DNA from: Winogradskyella epiphytica
GTDB lineage: Bacteria > Bacteroidota > Bacteroidia > Flavobacteriales > Flavobacteriaceae
Assembly: GCF_003217215.1 (NCBI RefSeq)
Contig: NZ_QJTD01000004.1
Span: 1-64,000 of the forward strand
Direction: 5' to 3'
DNA: 64,000 nucleotides
Of the stretch, positions 17,498 to 27,533 are shown piece after piece. Position 1 is the first letter of the stretch, and each line of letters opens with the position of its first letter. Both the position numbers and the translations under genes were made by a program. The notes below the pieces were generated by a model, which ran no database searches, had not been told where the DNA came from, and saw nothing but the letters and a program-made list of their open reading frames with translations.

Positions 17498-18172
17498 ATG
17501 AATTACGGAAAAGAATTTGAAAAATTCGCGATAAAAGATCAAGGCATTAATAGTAACTACTATGATAAGATTATCACAAGTATGTATCCAACTAATTTAA
17601 CGCCTAATATTATTGAAGAGCGACAAATGAATGCGGTAGCCATGGATGTGTTTTCACGTTTAATGATGGATCGTATCATATTTTTAGGAACAGGTGTGAA
17701 CGATCAAGTAGCGAATATTATTCAAGCTCAGTTATTGTTTTTACAAAGTACGGATTCTTCTAAAGACATTCAAATATATATCAATTCACCAGGAGGTAGC
17801 GTTTATGCCGGTCTAGGTATTTACGATACTATGCAATTTGTAAAACCAGATGTAGCAACAATTTGTACAGGTATTGCAGCATCAATGGCTGCTGTATTGT
17901 TATGTGCAGGTGAAAAAGGAAAGCGCTCAGCTTTAAAGCATTCTCGTGTTATGATTCATCAACCAATGAGTGGTACTCAAGGTCAAGTATCAGACATGGA
18001 AATTGCAGTACGTGAAACTATTAAGGTGAAAGAAGAATTATATACAATTATCGCTAATCATTCTGGAAAATCTTATGATGAGGTAGAGAAAGATTCGGAT
18101 AGAGATTATTGGATGAGATCTAGTGAAGCCTTAGAATACGGAATGATTGACGAGGTATTAGAACGAAAGTAA
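17498..18172 (+). CDS. clpP: ATP-dependent Clp protease proteolytic subunit
   Basis: 224 residues. The serine-protease triad is visible: S129 (GIAASMAAVL), H154 (VMIHQPM) and D203 (DRDYW). The substrate-binding NSPGGSVYAG segment is intact. ClpP forms a 14-mer barrel that degrades unfolded substrates fed by ClpX, encoded 95 nt downstream. The N-terminus is about 25 residues longer than the E. coli mature enzyme and may be removed by self-processing. A strong hairpin separates it from clpX. Confidence 0.97.
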   Translation: MNYGKEFEKFAIKDQGINSNYYDKIITSMYPTNLTPNIIEERQMNAVAMDVFSRLMMDRIIFLGTGVNDQVANIIQAQLLFLQSTDSSKDIQIYINSPGGSVYAGLGIYDTMQFVKPDVATICTGIAASMAAVLLCAGEKGKRSALKHSRVMIHQPMSGTQGQVSDMEIAVRETIKVKEELYTIIANHSGKSYDEVEKDSDRDYWMRSSEALEYGMIDEVLERK

Positions 18173-18216
18173 TCCCAATTATTTTCGACTAATTAGTTTA
18201 AGTGAAAAATAGTTCC

Positions 18217-18247
18217 AAACTTCCTATTCGTGAATAGGAAGTTTTAG
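18217..18247 (+). terminator. Strong hairpin between clpP and clpX
   Basis: AAACTTCCTATTC (18217-18229) pairs perfectly with GAATAGGAAGTTT (18232-18244). Only four T follow before GGAA, so it may be a partial terminator or an mRNA-processing/stability element. It lies 21 nt before the clpX ATG. Confidence 0.6.
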
Positions 18248-18267
18248 GAATTAAAAAAGAATTTAAA

Positions 18268-19497
18268 ATGGCAAAAGAAGAATTAGAATGTTCATTTTGT
18301 GGTAGGAAAAAGCCAGAAACTAACTTGCTTATAGCAGGTTTAGATGCACATATTTGTGATCGTTGTATAGAGCAAGCTCACGGAATTGTAGTTGAAGAAT
18401 CGAAACAATTAGGAAACTCAGATTTGAGTGCTGAATTAATGCTTAAAAAACCTAAAGAAATTAAAGGGTTTTTGGATGAATATATTATAGGACAGGATTA
18501 TACAAAACGTGTAATGTCTGTTGCGGTTTATAATCATTATAAACGTTTATTACAACCAGCTACAGATGATGATATTGAAATTCAAAAGAGTAATATCATT
18601 ATGGTTGGTCAAACAGGTACTGGTAAAACATTAATGGCTAAGACAATTGCGAAAATGCTTAATGTGCCTTTGGCTATTGTAGATGCTACTGTTTTAACAG
18701 AAGCTGGTTATGTAGGTGAAGATGTAGAAAGCATTTTGACACGTTTATTACAAGCTGCCGATTACAATTTAGAAAAAGCTGAACGTGGTATCGTTTTTAT
18801 TGATGAAATTGATAAGATTGCTCGTAAGAGTGATAATCCATCTATAACTAGAGATGTATCGGGAGAAGGCGTGCAGCAAGCTTTGTTAAAGCTCCTTGAA
18901 GGAACTGTTGTAAATGTGCCGCCAAAAGGTGGTCGTAAACATCCAGATCAAAAATTTATAGAAGTTAATACTGAAAATATCTTGTTTATTGCAGGTGGTG
19001 CTTTTGATGGTATCGAACGCGTTATCACTAAACGATTAAATATGCAGGCTATTGGTTATAGTTCTATGAATACCGATGCTATTGATAAAGACAATATTTT
19101 ACAGTACATAATACCAAAAGATTTAAAAGACTTCGGGTTAATCCCAGAAATTATTGGTCGTTTACCAGTATTGACTCATATGGACCCATTAGATGCAAAA
19201 ACACTAAGAGCCATATTGACGGAACCTAAAAACGCAATTATCAAACAATATAAAAAGTTGTTTGAAATGGATGATGTTGAGCTTACAATAACAGATGGTG
19301 CTTTAGACTATATCGTTGAAAAGGCTATTGAATATAAACTTGGAGCTCGTGGTTTAAGATCGCTATGTGAAGAGATTTTAACCGAAGCCATGTTCGACTT
19401 ACCGAGTTCAGACGAAACGAAGTTAAACGTTACAAAAGAATATGCGGAAGATCGTTTATCTAAAACGACTTTAAAAAAGTTGAAAGCGGTGTCCTAA
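18268..19497 (+). CDS. clpX: ATP-dependent Clp protease ATP-binding subunit ClpX
   Basis: 409 residues. The N-terminal zinc-binding domain has C8, C11, C30 and C33. The AAA+ core has Walker A GQTGTGKT (114-121), Walker [12 protein letters not shown] (D179/E180), the pore GYVG loop (147-150), and the sensor 2 GARGLR near the C-terminus. It unfolds tagged proteins and passes them to ClpP. A strong terminator follows. Confidence 0.97.
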   Translation: MAKEELECSFCGRKKPETNLLIAGLDAHICDRCIEQAHGIVVEESKQLGNSDLSAELMLKKPKEIKGFLDEYIIGQDYTKRVMSVAVYNHYKRLLQPATDDDIEIQKSNIIMVGQTGTGKTLMAKTIAKMLNVPLAIVDATVLTEAGYVGEDVESILTRLLQAADYNLEKAERGIVFIDEIDKIARKSDNPSITRDVSGEGVQQALLKLLEGTVVNVPPKGGRKHPDQKFIEVNTENILFIAGGAFDGIERVITKRLNMQAIGYSSMNTDAIDKDNILQYIIPKDLKDFGLIPEIIGRLPVLTHMDPLDAKTLRAILTEPKNAIIKQYKKLFEMDDVELTITDGALDYIVEKAIEYKLGARGLRSLCEEILTEAMFDLPSSDETKLNVTKEYAEDRLSKTTLKKLKAVS

Positions 19498-19520
19498 GCT
19501 CTCAAATTATATAGTAATGA

Positions 19521-19559
19521 AAAACCACAATTTCGAATTTTGAAATTGTGGTTTTTTTT
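19521..19559 (+). terminator. Terminator after clpX
   Basis: A perfect 14-bp stem (AAAACCACAATTTC / GAAATTGTGGTTTT), 7-nt loop and T8 tract. Confidence 0.9.
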
Positions 19560-19790
19560 GTACTTAGTTATTAGGGATTAATTTAAATAATATTGCACGC
19601 AATATATTTTATAATTCAAGGGAGGGATAAGAACTATTTAATTTTGTTCTTTGCTAATATAAATACTTAAGTTTATGCGAAGCCATTTTTAATTTAATTT
19701 TTGGCTGAAATCTCCATAAATATCGTTCTGTTGATGTTTAATGCGTTTTTTAATGTTTAAAAGTATTGTTCATAAAAGGTGTTAAAAAAC

Positions 19791-21308
19791 TTAGCGATGA
19801 TTCATTTTTAAAAGTTCTTCAAGGTAGACTCTAGAATTCGATAATCGAGGAACTTTATGCTGACCACCAAGTTTATCATTTTCTTTTAGCCACTCGTAGA
19901 ATAAGTTTGGTTTTGCCTTATGAATAGTCGGTTTATTTAAAGTCATATTATTAAAACGCTTGGCCTCGTAATCCGAATTAAGAGATTTTAAAGCATTATC
20001 GAATAACTCTTCAAAGTGCGCCATGTTTTCAGGTTGCTTTTTAAATTCTATAATCCACTCGTGAGCGCCTTTTTCTTTGCCTTCCATAAAAATTGGCGCT
20101 GCCGTATAATCGACGATTTCGGCAGAGGTCGTTTTACAAACACTTTTTAAAGCCTCTTCTGCATTATCGATAATTAACTCTTCTCCAAAAACATTGATAT
20201 GATGTTTTGTTCTACCTGTGACCTTTATTCTATGTGGACTTAGGCTTACAAACTTTATAGTGTCACCAATTTTATAACGCCATAATCCAGCATTTGTAGT
20301 TATAACAACCGCATAATTGGTGTTGAGCTGAACCTCGCTTAATGGAATTACGGTTTGCTCAGTTGTCCCATAGGTATCCATGGGAATAAATTCATAGAAA
20401 ATCCCATAGTCAAGCATTAGTAATAAATCACTAGAATTATTCTGGTCTTGGATAGCGAAAAAGCCTTCAGAAGCATTGTATATCTCATAATACCTGAATT
20501 TATCTGAAGGTAAAATAGCACGATATTGTTCCTGATAGGGATTGAAACTTACACCTCCATGAAAGTAAACTTCTAGGTTGGGCCAGATGTCAAAGATATT
20601 ACCCTTGCCAGTGGTGTCTATTACATTATTTAAGAGAACTAACATCCATGACGGAACTCCCGCTAGGCTAGTCACATTTTCCTGAATGGTTTCGTCTACA
20701 ATGGCTTGCATCTTGGTTTCCCAGTCGCTCATTAAAGATACTTTGTTGCTAGGCGTACTACTATATTCCGCCCAAAAAGGCATATTATCAATGAGTATGG
20801 CGCTTAAATCACCAAATACGGTTCCGTTTTCTTTATATAACTCTTTACTTCCGCCTAACCGTAAACTTTTACCTGTAAACAACTGAGCGTTCTCATTATT
20901 GTTAAGATACATACATAGCAAATCCTTACTTGCAGCATAGTGGCAATCTTCTAGAGATTCGTAACTTACTGGAATAAATTTACTTTTAGCATTGGTGGTT
21001 CCACTAGATTTGGCAAACCATTTTATAGGTTTAGGCCAAAATATATTTTGTTCGCCATTACGTGCACGTTCTATTAAAGGTTGAAAATCTTCGTAATTAA
21101 CAATGGGAACTCTATTGTTAAACTCTCTATAACTATTGATGGATGTAAAATCATATGTCCTACCTATCTCCGTGTCTTTTGCAAGTTTCAAAAGGTTGAA
21201 GAGTAACTCATTCTGTACTTCGTTAGGGTATTTTATAAAGAGTTCAATTTGATGGAACCGCTTTTTCAAAAACCAAGAAGCAATAGAATTTACAATTGGA
21301 ATTGGCAT
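19791..21308 (-). CDS. GH3 family acyl-adenylate-forming protein
   Basis: 505 residues. The ATP/AMP-binding signature FAKSSGTTNAKSKFIPVS (about residues 100-117) and the later YEIYNASEGFFA and YKIGDTIKF motifs place it in the GH3 branch of the ANL acyl-adenylating enzymes. Plant GH3 proteins conjugate amino acids to hormones; the bacterial members are uncharacterised, so the substrate is unknown. It is a single gene, divergent from the DUF2797 gene. Confidence 0.9.
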   Translation of the reverse strand: MPIPIVNSIASWFLKKRFHQIELFIKYPNEVQNELLFNLLKLAKDTEIGRTYDFTSINSYREFNNRVPIVNYEDFQPLIERARNGEQNIFWPKPIKWFAKSSGTTNAKSKFIPVSYESLEDCHYAASKDLLCMYLNNNENAQLFTGKSLRLGGSKELYKENGTVFGDLSAILIDNMPFWAEYSSTPSNKVSLMSDWETKMQAIVDETIQENVTSLAGVPSWMLVLLNNVIDTTGKGNIFDIWPNLEVYFHGGVSFNPYQEQYRAILPSDKFRYYEIYNASEGFFAIQDQNNSSDLLLMLDYGIFYEFIPMDTYGTTEQTVIPLSEVQLNTNYAVVITTNAGLWRYKIGDTIKFVSLSPHRIKVTGRTKHHINVFGEELIIDNAEEALKSVCKTTSAEIVDYTAAPIFMEGKEKGAHEWIIEFKKQPENMAHFEELFDNALKSLNSDYEAKRFNNMTLNKPTIHKAKPNLFYEWLKENDKLGGQHKVPRLSNSRVYLEELLKMNHR

Positions 21309-21361
21309 GGATTGGCTATCTTTACACTATTAATTAACGCTAAAAATACTAAATTTCTTTT

Positions 21362-22153
21362 ATGGTTTACACTGGAGTCCTCACTAAAATGCAAACCGAA
21401 TTTTTAGAACCCATTCAATATTATCTGGTCTTTGAAAATGATTTTATTCATATCAATCAATTGTTGAATAAATCCATTGATATTAAGCGTGTTGGTTACC
21501 AATGTTTAAGTTGTGGGTTAGATCGTCCGATTTTTCGACAAGGCTTTTGTAAAACTTGTTTTTTTGAAAAGCCATTGGCTGGAGATTGGATTATGCGTCC
21601 GGAATTAAGTACAGCACATTTAGGTAAAGAAGATCGTGATTTAGAATACGAAAAGAAAGTACAGTTACAACCTCATATTGTGTATTTAGCTAACTCCAGT
21701 AACGTTAAAGTTGGTGTTACGAGGAAAAGTCAGGTGCCAACACGTTGGATTGATCAGGGCGCGCATGAGGCTCTTGAAATTGTTGAGGTTCCTAACCGTT
21801 ATTTAGCTGGTATTACCGAAGTCGCCTTAAAAGACCATGTCGCTGATAAAACGAATTGGCGCACAATGCTTAAGAATGAAATAAAAGATGAAGATTTGCT
21901 TGAGTGGAAGCAAAGCTTAAAGAAGTATATTCCAGAAGAAGCACTACCTTATTTTATAGAAAATAATAAAGAGACACATTTACATTTTCCTGTGGAAAAA
22001 TATCCAGAAAAACTGAAAAGTTTAAATTTAACTAAAACACCTCATTACTCTGGAAAGTTAGTTGGTATTAAAGGGCAATACCTCATTTTTGAAGATAATA
22101 CCGTTTTTAATGTGAGATCTAACGAAGGTGCTGTTGTTGAATTACAAGTTTAG
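21362..22153 (+). CDS. DUF2797 zinc-ribbon protein
   Basis: 263 residues. Four cysteines in two pairs (C48/C51 and C63/C66 in QCLSCG and FCKTC) form a probable zinc ribbon. A later block, HIVYLANSSNVKVGVTRKSQ then RWIDQGA, resembles the GIY-YIG-like YLA-KVGVT core seen in DUF2797 proteins. Function is unknown. It is divergent from the GH3 gene with a 53-nt gap, and followed 72 nt later by a small membrane protein gene. Confidence 0.85.
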   Translation: MVYTGVLTKMQTEFLEPIQYYLVFENDFIHINQLLNKSIDIKRVGYQCLSCGLDRPIFRQGFCKTCFFEKPLAGDWIMRPELSTAHLGKEDRDLEYEKKVQLQPHIVYLANSSNVKVGVTRKSQVPTRWIDQGAHEALEIVEVPNRYLAGITEVALKDHVADKTNWRTMLKNEIKDEDLLEWKQSLKKYIPEEALPYFIENNKETHLHFPVEKYPEKLKSLNLTKTPHYSGKLVGIKGQYLIFEDNTVFNVRSNEGAVVELQV

Positions 22154-22225
22154 AATAGGGTAAGCTTCTGTTAAAACACTTTCTTCTTTGTAGAAAATGT
22201 ATTAATTTAAGGCAAAGCTTATCTT

Positions 22226-22453
22226 ATGAAACCGTCAGCCTTTCTTCTTGTAACCATAACAACTGTACTACTGCTAGCAGTAACTATTATGAGTGCTGTA
22301 AACTTTGCGTTTCCATGGGTGTTTTATCTAACCGTTATCGGGCAGATTGCTGTGGTGTTTATGGTCTATAAAATTCTACATGATAAATACACTACCACTA
22401 AAACCTTTGATGATTTTTACGAGGATCATCCTATGGATACTTTTATGTACTAA
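22226..22453 (+). CDS. Small two-helix membrane protein, function unknown
   Basis: 75 residues. Two hydrophobic segments (about 5-25 and 29-49) are followed by a cytoplasmic-looking tail rich in Asp/Thr/Tyr (TFDDFYEDHPMDTFMY). I do not recognise a function. It follows the DUF2797 gene on the same strand and converges with rpsU at a shared terminator. Its clear membrane topology and start context support a real gene. Confidence 0.65.
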   Translation: MKPSAFLLVTITTVLLLAVTIMSAVNFAFPWVFYLTVIGQIAVVFMVYKILHDKYTTTKTFDDFYEDHPMDTFMY

Positions 22454-22492
22454 ATACAATCTTTCCCATTCTACCAATAGAGTAGAGAACAT

Positions 22493-22524
22493 AAAAAAAG
22501 AGCAGCACAAGTGCTACTCTTTTA
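22493..22524. terminator. Bidirectional terminator between the small membrane protein and rpsU
   Basis: AAAAGAGCAGCAC / GTGCTACTCTTTT stem with one A-C mismatch and a 2-nt loop. It has an A-run on one side and a T-run on the other, so it can serve both converging genes. Confidence 0.7.
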
Positions 22525-22546
22525 TATATTTTATATAAAAAAATAT

Positions 22547-22741
22547 CTATATATCTTCAGCGTCTCTTAAACTCTGAATGTATTGAGCTTTTTGAAGTTG
22601 TCTTCTGTTCTTAACAGACGGCTTCGTGAAATAACGAGACTCTCTAAGGTTTTGCATAATCTGTACATTTCTGTGTTTACGCTTATAACGCTTAAGTGCA
22701 CGTTCTATATTCTCTCCTTCTTTGATTTCGATTTTAATCAT
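22547..22741 (-). CDS. rpsU: 30S ribosomal protein S21
   Basis: 64 residues. The sequence MIKIEIKEGENIERALKRYK and a basic C-terminus are typical of bS21. In Bacteroidota, bS21 with bS18 and bS6 hides the anti-Shine-Dalgarno tail of 16S rRNA. In many Flavobacteriales the rpsU mRNA carries an extended Shine-Dalgarno that permits autoregulation by bS21-lacking ribosomes. The 40 nt upstream of this ATG contain no such purine motif, so that control seems absent here. rpoD lies 219 nt downstream of its start region on the same strand. Confidence 0.95.
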   Translation of the reverse strand: MIKIEIKEGENIERALKRYKRKHRNVQIMQNLRESRYFTKPSVKNRRQLQKAQYIQSLRDAEDI

Positions 22742-22783
22742 GTATCGATATATTTTTGTTATCTAATTCTTGCAAATGGTCGG

Positions 22784-22791
22784 CAAATATA
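22784..22791 (-). promoter_or_regulatory. -7 element of the rpsU promoter
   Basis: Minus strand reads TATATTTG, an exact TAnnTTTG match, 42 nt before the rpsU ATG. The predicted leader is about 36 nt. The -33 element is weak. Confidence 0.5.
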
Positions 22792-22960
22792 TGCTAACTA
22801 TTTGAAAATAAAAAATAATATGAAAGTTTTAAACATTTATTTTTTGGTCATTAACTTTAGTGGCTCTTTTGGTTATTAAATTTTAACATAAAACCTTAAA
22901 AGTAATAGGCTTAAGGTGAAAATTTAACTTACAATAATTAAGCGTTCTAAAATAGATTTT

Positions 22961-23824
22961 TTAACCTAAATAAGTTTTTAAAATCTTACTCTTACTAGCG
23001 TGTCTTAATCGCCTAATCCCTTTCTCTCTAATCTGTCTTACACGTTCACGAGTTAAATCGTAAATGCTTCCAATTTCTTCAAGAGTCATTGGTGGCTGAT
23101 CGCCAATACCAAAATTCAAACGAATAACGTCGCTTTCCTTTTGAGTTAAAGTTTCAAGAGCACGCTCAACTTCTGTGTTTAATGATTCTCTCATTAACTC
23201 GCCATCAGGTCTCGGTGACTCTCCAGAACTTACCACATCGTACAAACTAAATGTCTCTCCGTCCTTTAATGGTGCATCCATGGATAGATGACGACCAGAA
23301 TTCTTCATAGACTGTTTTACCTCACGAACACTAATGTCAAGCTCGCGAGCAATCTCTTCAGCATTTGGAGGTCTCTGGTTAATTTGTTCTAAATGAGAAA
23401 AGGCTTTATTAATTTTATTAATAGTACCAATCTTATTTAAAGGTAAACGAACTATACGCGACTGCTCTGCTAAAGCTTGTAAAATAGCTTGTCTAATCCA
23501 CCATACCGCGTATGAAATGAATTTAAAACCTCTAGTTTCATCAAAACGTTTTGCAGCTTTGACTAAACCAGCGTTACCTTCATTAATTAAGTCAGGAAGT
23601 TTTAATCCTTGATTTTGATACTGCTTAGCAACTGAAACAACAAATCTTAAGTTGGCCGTTGTTAACTTATCTAGTGCCGCCTGATCACCTTTTCTGATGC
23701 GCTGTGCTAATTCCACTTCTTCATCTGCCGTAATTAATGGAATCTTACTAATATCTTGTAAATACTTATCTAAAGATTTGTCTTCTCTATTAGTAACCTG
23801 CTTGGTGATTTTTAATTGCCTCAT
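22961..23824 (-). CDS. rpoD: Primary RNA polymerase sigma factor (RpoD/SigA)
   Basis: 287 residues. It lacks the long acidic N-terminus (region 1.1) of E. coli sigma-70, as is normal for Bacteroidota. Region 1.2/2 begins [21 protein letters not shown]; region 2.4 carries [15 protein letters not shown]; region 3 and region 4 follow, with the helix-turn-helix [17 protein letters not shown]. It directs recognition of TTG/TAnnTTTG promoters, which recur in this window. It stands alone between rpsU and the AsmA gene, all on the minus strand. Confidence 0.96.
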   Translation of the reverse strand: MRQLKITKQVTNREDKSLDKYLQDISKIPLITADEEVELAQRIRKGDQAALDKLTTANLRFVVSVAKQYQNQGLKLPDLINEGNAGLVKAAKRFDETRGFKFISYAVWWIRQAILQALAEQSRIVRLPLNKIGTINKINKAFSHLEQINQRPPNAEEIARELDISVREVKQSMKNSGRHLSMDAPLKDGETFSLYDVVSSGESPRPDGELMRESLNTEVERALETLTQKESDVIRLNFGIGDQPPMTLEEIGSIYDLTRERVRQIREKGIRRLRHASKSKILKTYLG

Positions 23825-23938
23825 GTATCCTTTAAAATTTAGTGAACCTTCAATATAACTTAATAATCCATAAAAGCAAGAAAAAGGTTAATTATTAATA
23901 GAAATTAAGATTTATTAACTATATTTAACGTTTGCGCC

Positions 23939-26644
23939 TTAATTTTTGGTCGAATCCTGAACTTTTTTATTGGATTTCTTTCTTCCTCCTAAAATTCCTT
24001 CCAATATATTCCCCACACCCTCTTTAACTTTGTCTTCTGTAGATTGAGTGCTATCTACTGGCTTAGTAGGAATGCTATCTACGGGTTTAGTAGGAACTGT
24101 TGTGTCAGTTGTAGACGTCGAATCAGTTTTGGTAGGATTTTGTTGTCCATTCATAATGCCACCTAATAAATCCTTGATTTTGTCTTTTCCTTGACCTATT
24201 AATTTTTGTTTTTCAATCTCAATTAACTGTTGCGTTAAATTAGAAATACCCGTAGTTAAATCAGTTTTTACATTTGGACTGGAGAAGGTGCCACCTATAT
24301 TCGCAGTGATCGGAATTGAAATTTTATTGACTTCATTATCATTGATTTTTCCAATGAGTCTATTTACCTCGCTGCCTAAATATTTAGCAGGTACTTGTAA
24401 TACGGCACTATAGTTCATGACATTTGCAAAACTGTGCGTTCCAGATACCTCAATTGGAATATCTTTATAATTTATAGTGAAAGGTTTAACGGATACCTGA
24501 CCATCTTTAAAACTTAAATTGGTTACAAGATCTTTCAAAATAAAATCATCGAAATTGATAAAATCCAACTTGCTATCTAAGGAAGTAAGTAGCGGACTGT
24601 TTTCACTATTAATTTTTTCTGTGATTATAGAAGCTAATGCGTATCCTGATATTGAACTTAAATCCGGTGAAAAAGTTGAATCTAAGAAGCCACTAACATC
24701 AATAGTTGAATTCAATTTACCTTTTAAAACTTTAGCAATAGGTGCTAAGGCTTCTAACATTTCTAATCCTGCAAACGACTCTGAAATATCAAAATTCTGC
24801 ATGGCCAGTTTCATGTCGAAGCTTGGCTTCACATCTTTGGTGGATACATTTCCAGAAAGTCCCAATTGACCATTAAAAATATCGGTGGTCATATCTTGGA
24901 GATTCGCGTTTTGATCTTTTATGTTTAATCGTCCCTTAACGTTCTTCAAATTTAAATTATCATAAATTACTGTTTTAGCATTTGCAGTAATAGAACAATC
25001 TAAGAAGGCTGGAATTTTAAGAGATTCAGAAGTTGTCGTAGTTGTGCTTGACGTGTTACTTTTAGCTTCAGCGTCATCTTCAGACATAAAATCGGAAATA
25101 GCGAATGTGTTGGAGTTTACGTTAAAATGTCCTTGTAACTTTTTGTCACTCAATAGAAAACCGAGCAGATTAGTAATGGTTCCTGTTGCCGATAAATCAC
25201 TCTTTCCGGTTAAGGCATCAAACCTATTTAGACTGACTGTGCCTGGTTTGAAGGTTAAGTCGGCCTTATTAATTTGAAGTGGATTAATTAGGTCTTCAGA
25301 AGAAAATACAAAATCACTAATGGATACACTTCCGTCATTTTTGATACGTTGATAGGCATTAGTTTCAATAGCATTCATATCAAAAGCGGTATGAATCTTT
25401 CCTTTCAAAATACCTTTAAGCTCATTTTCTAATTCAACAGGATACGCTTTTGTAATATTTGCTAAGTTTAAAACACCATCTAAGTTGGCATCCACCAACA
25501 TGTTTTTGGTCAAGTTTTTTAAATGAATTTCGGATTTAAATACGTCTTCATCAATCTGAAAATTTAATTTATTTAGGTCTACGAATGTATCATCAATATT
25601 TCCTGTGGTGTTCTTAACAGTAGCATCAATAATTATGTTTCTAACACTCTTAGGAAGGTCTGGGAATTTAAAAGAAGCATTATCTGAATTAAGATTAATA
25701 TCGAAACCTGGAATAGTGTCATCCGAATTCAATCCTTTTATTATACCATTCATGGTAAATTGACCTGAAGTGGCAACTTGTTCAAGATTCTTAGCGTAGG
25801 CTTTTGGAATTACAGCCATTAAATCCTTAAAAGATGATTCAGGATTTTTGAAACTAATATCTATTTGTTGTCCCGCTTCCACTAATTGAACAAAACCTTC
25901 AAATTCTAAAGGAAGTTCGTTAATATATCCTTTGTTTTCTTTGAAAGAATATTTATCCTGATCAAGATCGATATCAATTAAGGCGTCTAATTTAATTCTG
26001 TTATTGCTTAGATATTCTGTGCTGTCCATCGCTAAGCTGATATTTGCCTCAGTTTTTGTGTCTAATTCCGAAATATCACCTGAAAAAATTCCTTTACCAC
26101 TATGATTAATTTCAGTTAGATAAAACTTTATATCTGAACCTTCATCAATATAAGTGAAAGCACTATTGTTTATTTTATAATTGTCAATATCGAAGCTGAA
26201 GGAACTTGAGCTGTCGGCCGGTTTAGTTGGGTTAGGCTCACTGGTTTTTACAATATCGTAGTTAACCGCTCCTGTTTTATTAGTTTTTAATACGAGTAGC
26301 AGTTCATCGGCAATGACTTCATTGACTTCAAGAGGTTCATCGGTACCTTTAAATAATTCGGAGATGGCCATTTCAAAAGAAATAGACTTAGCAATGGCTA
26401 AGTTTTCTCCTTTAAAAGGTGCGCGATTAGTGATTTTTAAATTCTTAACACTCACTTCGGCTTTAGGGAAGCTGCTAATAAGACTAAGGCTGACATCGTC
26501 AAAAGTTAAATCGGCATCCAAATTATTGTCAGCATAATTTTGAAAAATTGTGTCTATTTTCGATTCTAAAACAAATGGTATGGCAACAAGAATCGCAATG
26601 AATACCAGTAAAACAATTCCTATAATTTTTAAAAACTTTTTCAT
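23939..26644 (-). CDS. AsmA-family envelope protein
   Basis: 901 residues. One N-terminal transmembrane helix (about 5-25), then a long beta-rich periplasmic region with AsmA-type N-terminal (LTFDDVSLSLISSFPKAEVS) and AsmA-like C-terminal blocks. AsmA-like proteins are thought to act as lipid-transfer bridges between the two membranes. The last 90 residues are low complexity, with PTKPVDS repeated, and end very basic. The gene is monocistronic by spacing (114-nt gaps on both sides). Confidence 0.87.
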   Translation of the reverse strand: MKKFLKIIGIVLLVFIAILVAIPFVLESKIDTIFQNYADNNLDADLTFDDVSLSLISSFPKAEVSVKNLKITNRAPFKGENLAIAKSISFEMAISELFKGTDEPLEVNEVIADELLLVLKTNKTGAVNYDIVKTSEPNPTKPADSSSSFSFDIDNYKINNSAFTYIDEGSDIKFYLTEINHSGKGIFSGDISELDTKTEANISLAMDSTEYLSNNRIKLDALIDIDLDQDKYSFKENKGYINELPLEFEGFVQLVEAGQQIDISFKNPESSFKDLMAVIPKAYAKNLEQVATSGQFTMNGIIKGLNSDDTIPGFDINLNSDNASFKFPDLPKSVRNIIIDATVKNTTGNIDDTFVDLNKLNFQIDEDVFKSEIHLKNLTKNMLVDANLDGVLNLANITKAYPVELENELKGILKGKIHTAFDMNAIETNAYQRIKNDGSVSISDFVFSSEDLINPLQINKADLTFKPGTVSLNRFDALTGKSDLSATGTITNLLGFLLSDKKLQGHFNVNSNTFAISDFMSEDDAEAKSNTSSTTTTTSESLKIPAFLDCSITANAKTVIYDNLNLKNVKGRLNIKDQNANLQDMTTDIFNGQLGLSGNVSTKDVKPSFDMKLAMQNFDISESFAGLEMLEALAPIAKVLKGKLNSTIDVSGFLDSTFSPDLSSISGYALASIITEKINSENSPLLTSLDSKLDFINFDDFILKDLVTNLSFKDGQVSVKPFTINYKDIPIEVSGTHSFANVMNYSAVLQVPAKYLGSEVNRLIGKINDNEVNKISIPITANIGGTFSSPNVKTDLTTGISNLTQQLIEIEKQKLIGQGKDKIKDLLGGIMNGQQNPTKTDSTSTTDTTVPTKPVDSIPTKPVDSTQSTEDKVKEGVGNILEGILGGRKKSNKKVQDSTKN

Positions 26645-26757
26645 AAAGGTGTATTTGTGCTTTATTTAAAACAACTTCTTAGTTATATACGCAAAATTCA
26701 GCATAAAAGTTACTTTAAGGCCTAAGTTTAAGAAGATTTTAGTGTTTCATTTGACGT

Positions 26758-27462
26758 TTACAATAAATTTATTTCCTCATTTACTTTTAGTTTAAATCGC
26801 TTTCTAAATAAATAAACACCAAGGTATAAAAATGGAGTGTCCATTATGGCGATTAAAAATTTGAATAGGAAGCCACTTAATAGCAGGCCGTAAAAGTTTT
26901 CCCAATCAATAATTCCAAAGGTACACAGTAAGAACACCACAGTGAATGTATCTATAAATTGAGAAAACCATGTTGAAAAATTATTTCGCAACCATAAGTG
27001 TTTTCCTTTAGTGACACGTTTCCAAAAGTGATATATCTGAATATCCACAAATTGTGCAAAAAGGTAAGTGATCATACTTGCGAATACAGCCAAAGACGTG
27101 TTCCCAAAAACTTTAGAAAACATATCGTCATTTACATAAGACCATTCCGTTGCTGGTATCTGTGCGCTTACATAAACTATGAGTAAAGAGAACAATGAAG
27201 CAAAAATTCCAACGACCACAACGTCATTTGCGCGTTTTTTACCATAAATCTCACTGATTAAATCGGTAATTAAAAAGGTGATGGGGTAAGGTAAAATGCC
27301 AACAGAAATTTCAAATAATTTAAATCCTAAAATTTCCATGTTCAGCGGATACCAATAAAAGAATTTTTGAAAAATAAGATTTGAAACAACTAAGGATGTA
27401 ATGAAAAGAGCACCAAGTAAGAGATAAATGCGATGTGCGAAAAGCTTGTCTTTTAATTGCAT
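26758..27462 (-). CDS. Queuosine precursor transporter (YhhQ/VUT family)
   Basis: 234 residues with about six hydrophobic helices. The motifs PYPITFLITDLISEIYGKKRA and the later NNFSTWFSQFIDTFTVVFL match the Vut_1/YhhQ family, which imports preQ0/preQ1 for tRNA queuosine synthesis. No preQ1 riboswitch is seen in the 71-nt divergent region upstream. No queuosine biosynthesis gene is nearby. Confidence 0.9.
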   Translation of the reverse strand: MQLKDKLFAHRIYLLLGALFITSLVVSNLIFQKFFYWYPLNMEILGFKLFEISVGILPYPITFLITDLISEIYGKKRANDVVVVGIFASLFSLLIVYVSAQIPATEWSYVNDDMFSKVFGNTSLAVFASMITYLFAQFVDIQIYHFWKRVTKGKHLWLRNNFSTWFSQFIDTFTVVFLLCTFGIIDWENFYGLLLSGFLFKFLIAIMDTPFLYLGVYLFRKRFKLKVNEEINLL

Positions 27463-27533
27463 TAAAAATTGTCGATAAATAGTTTCTGTAAAGATAATCT
27501 ATTAATATTTCTTTTAGTTATTTTGCCCTTTCT

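Noticed and set aside
27463..27533. preQ1 riboswitch upstream of the queuosine transporter
   Set aside because: The 71-nt gap lacks the conserved preQ1 aptamer stem and A-rich tail.
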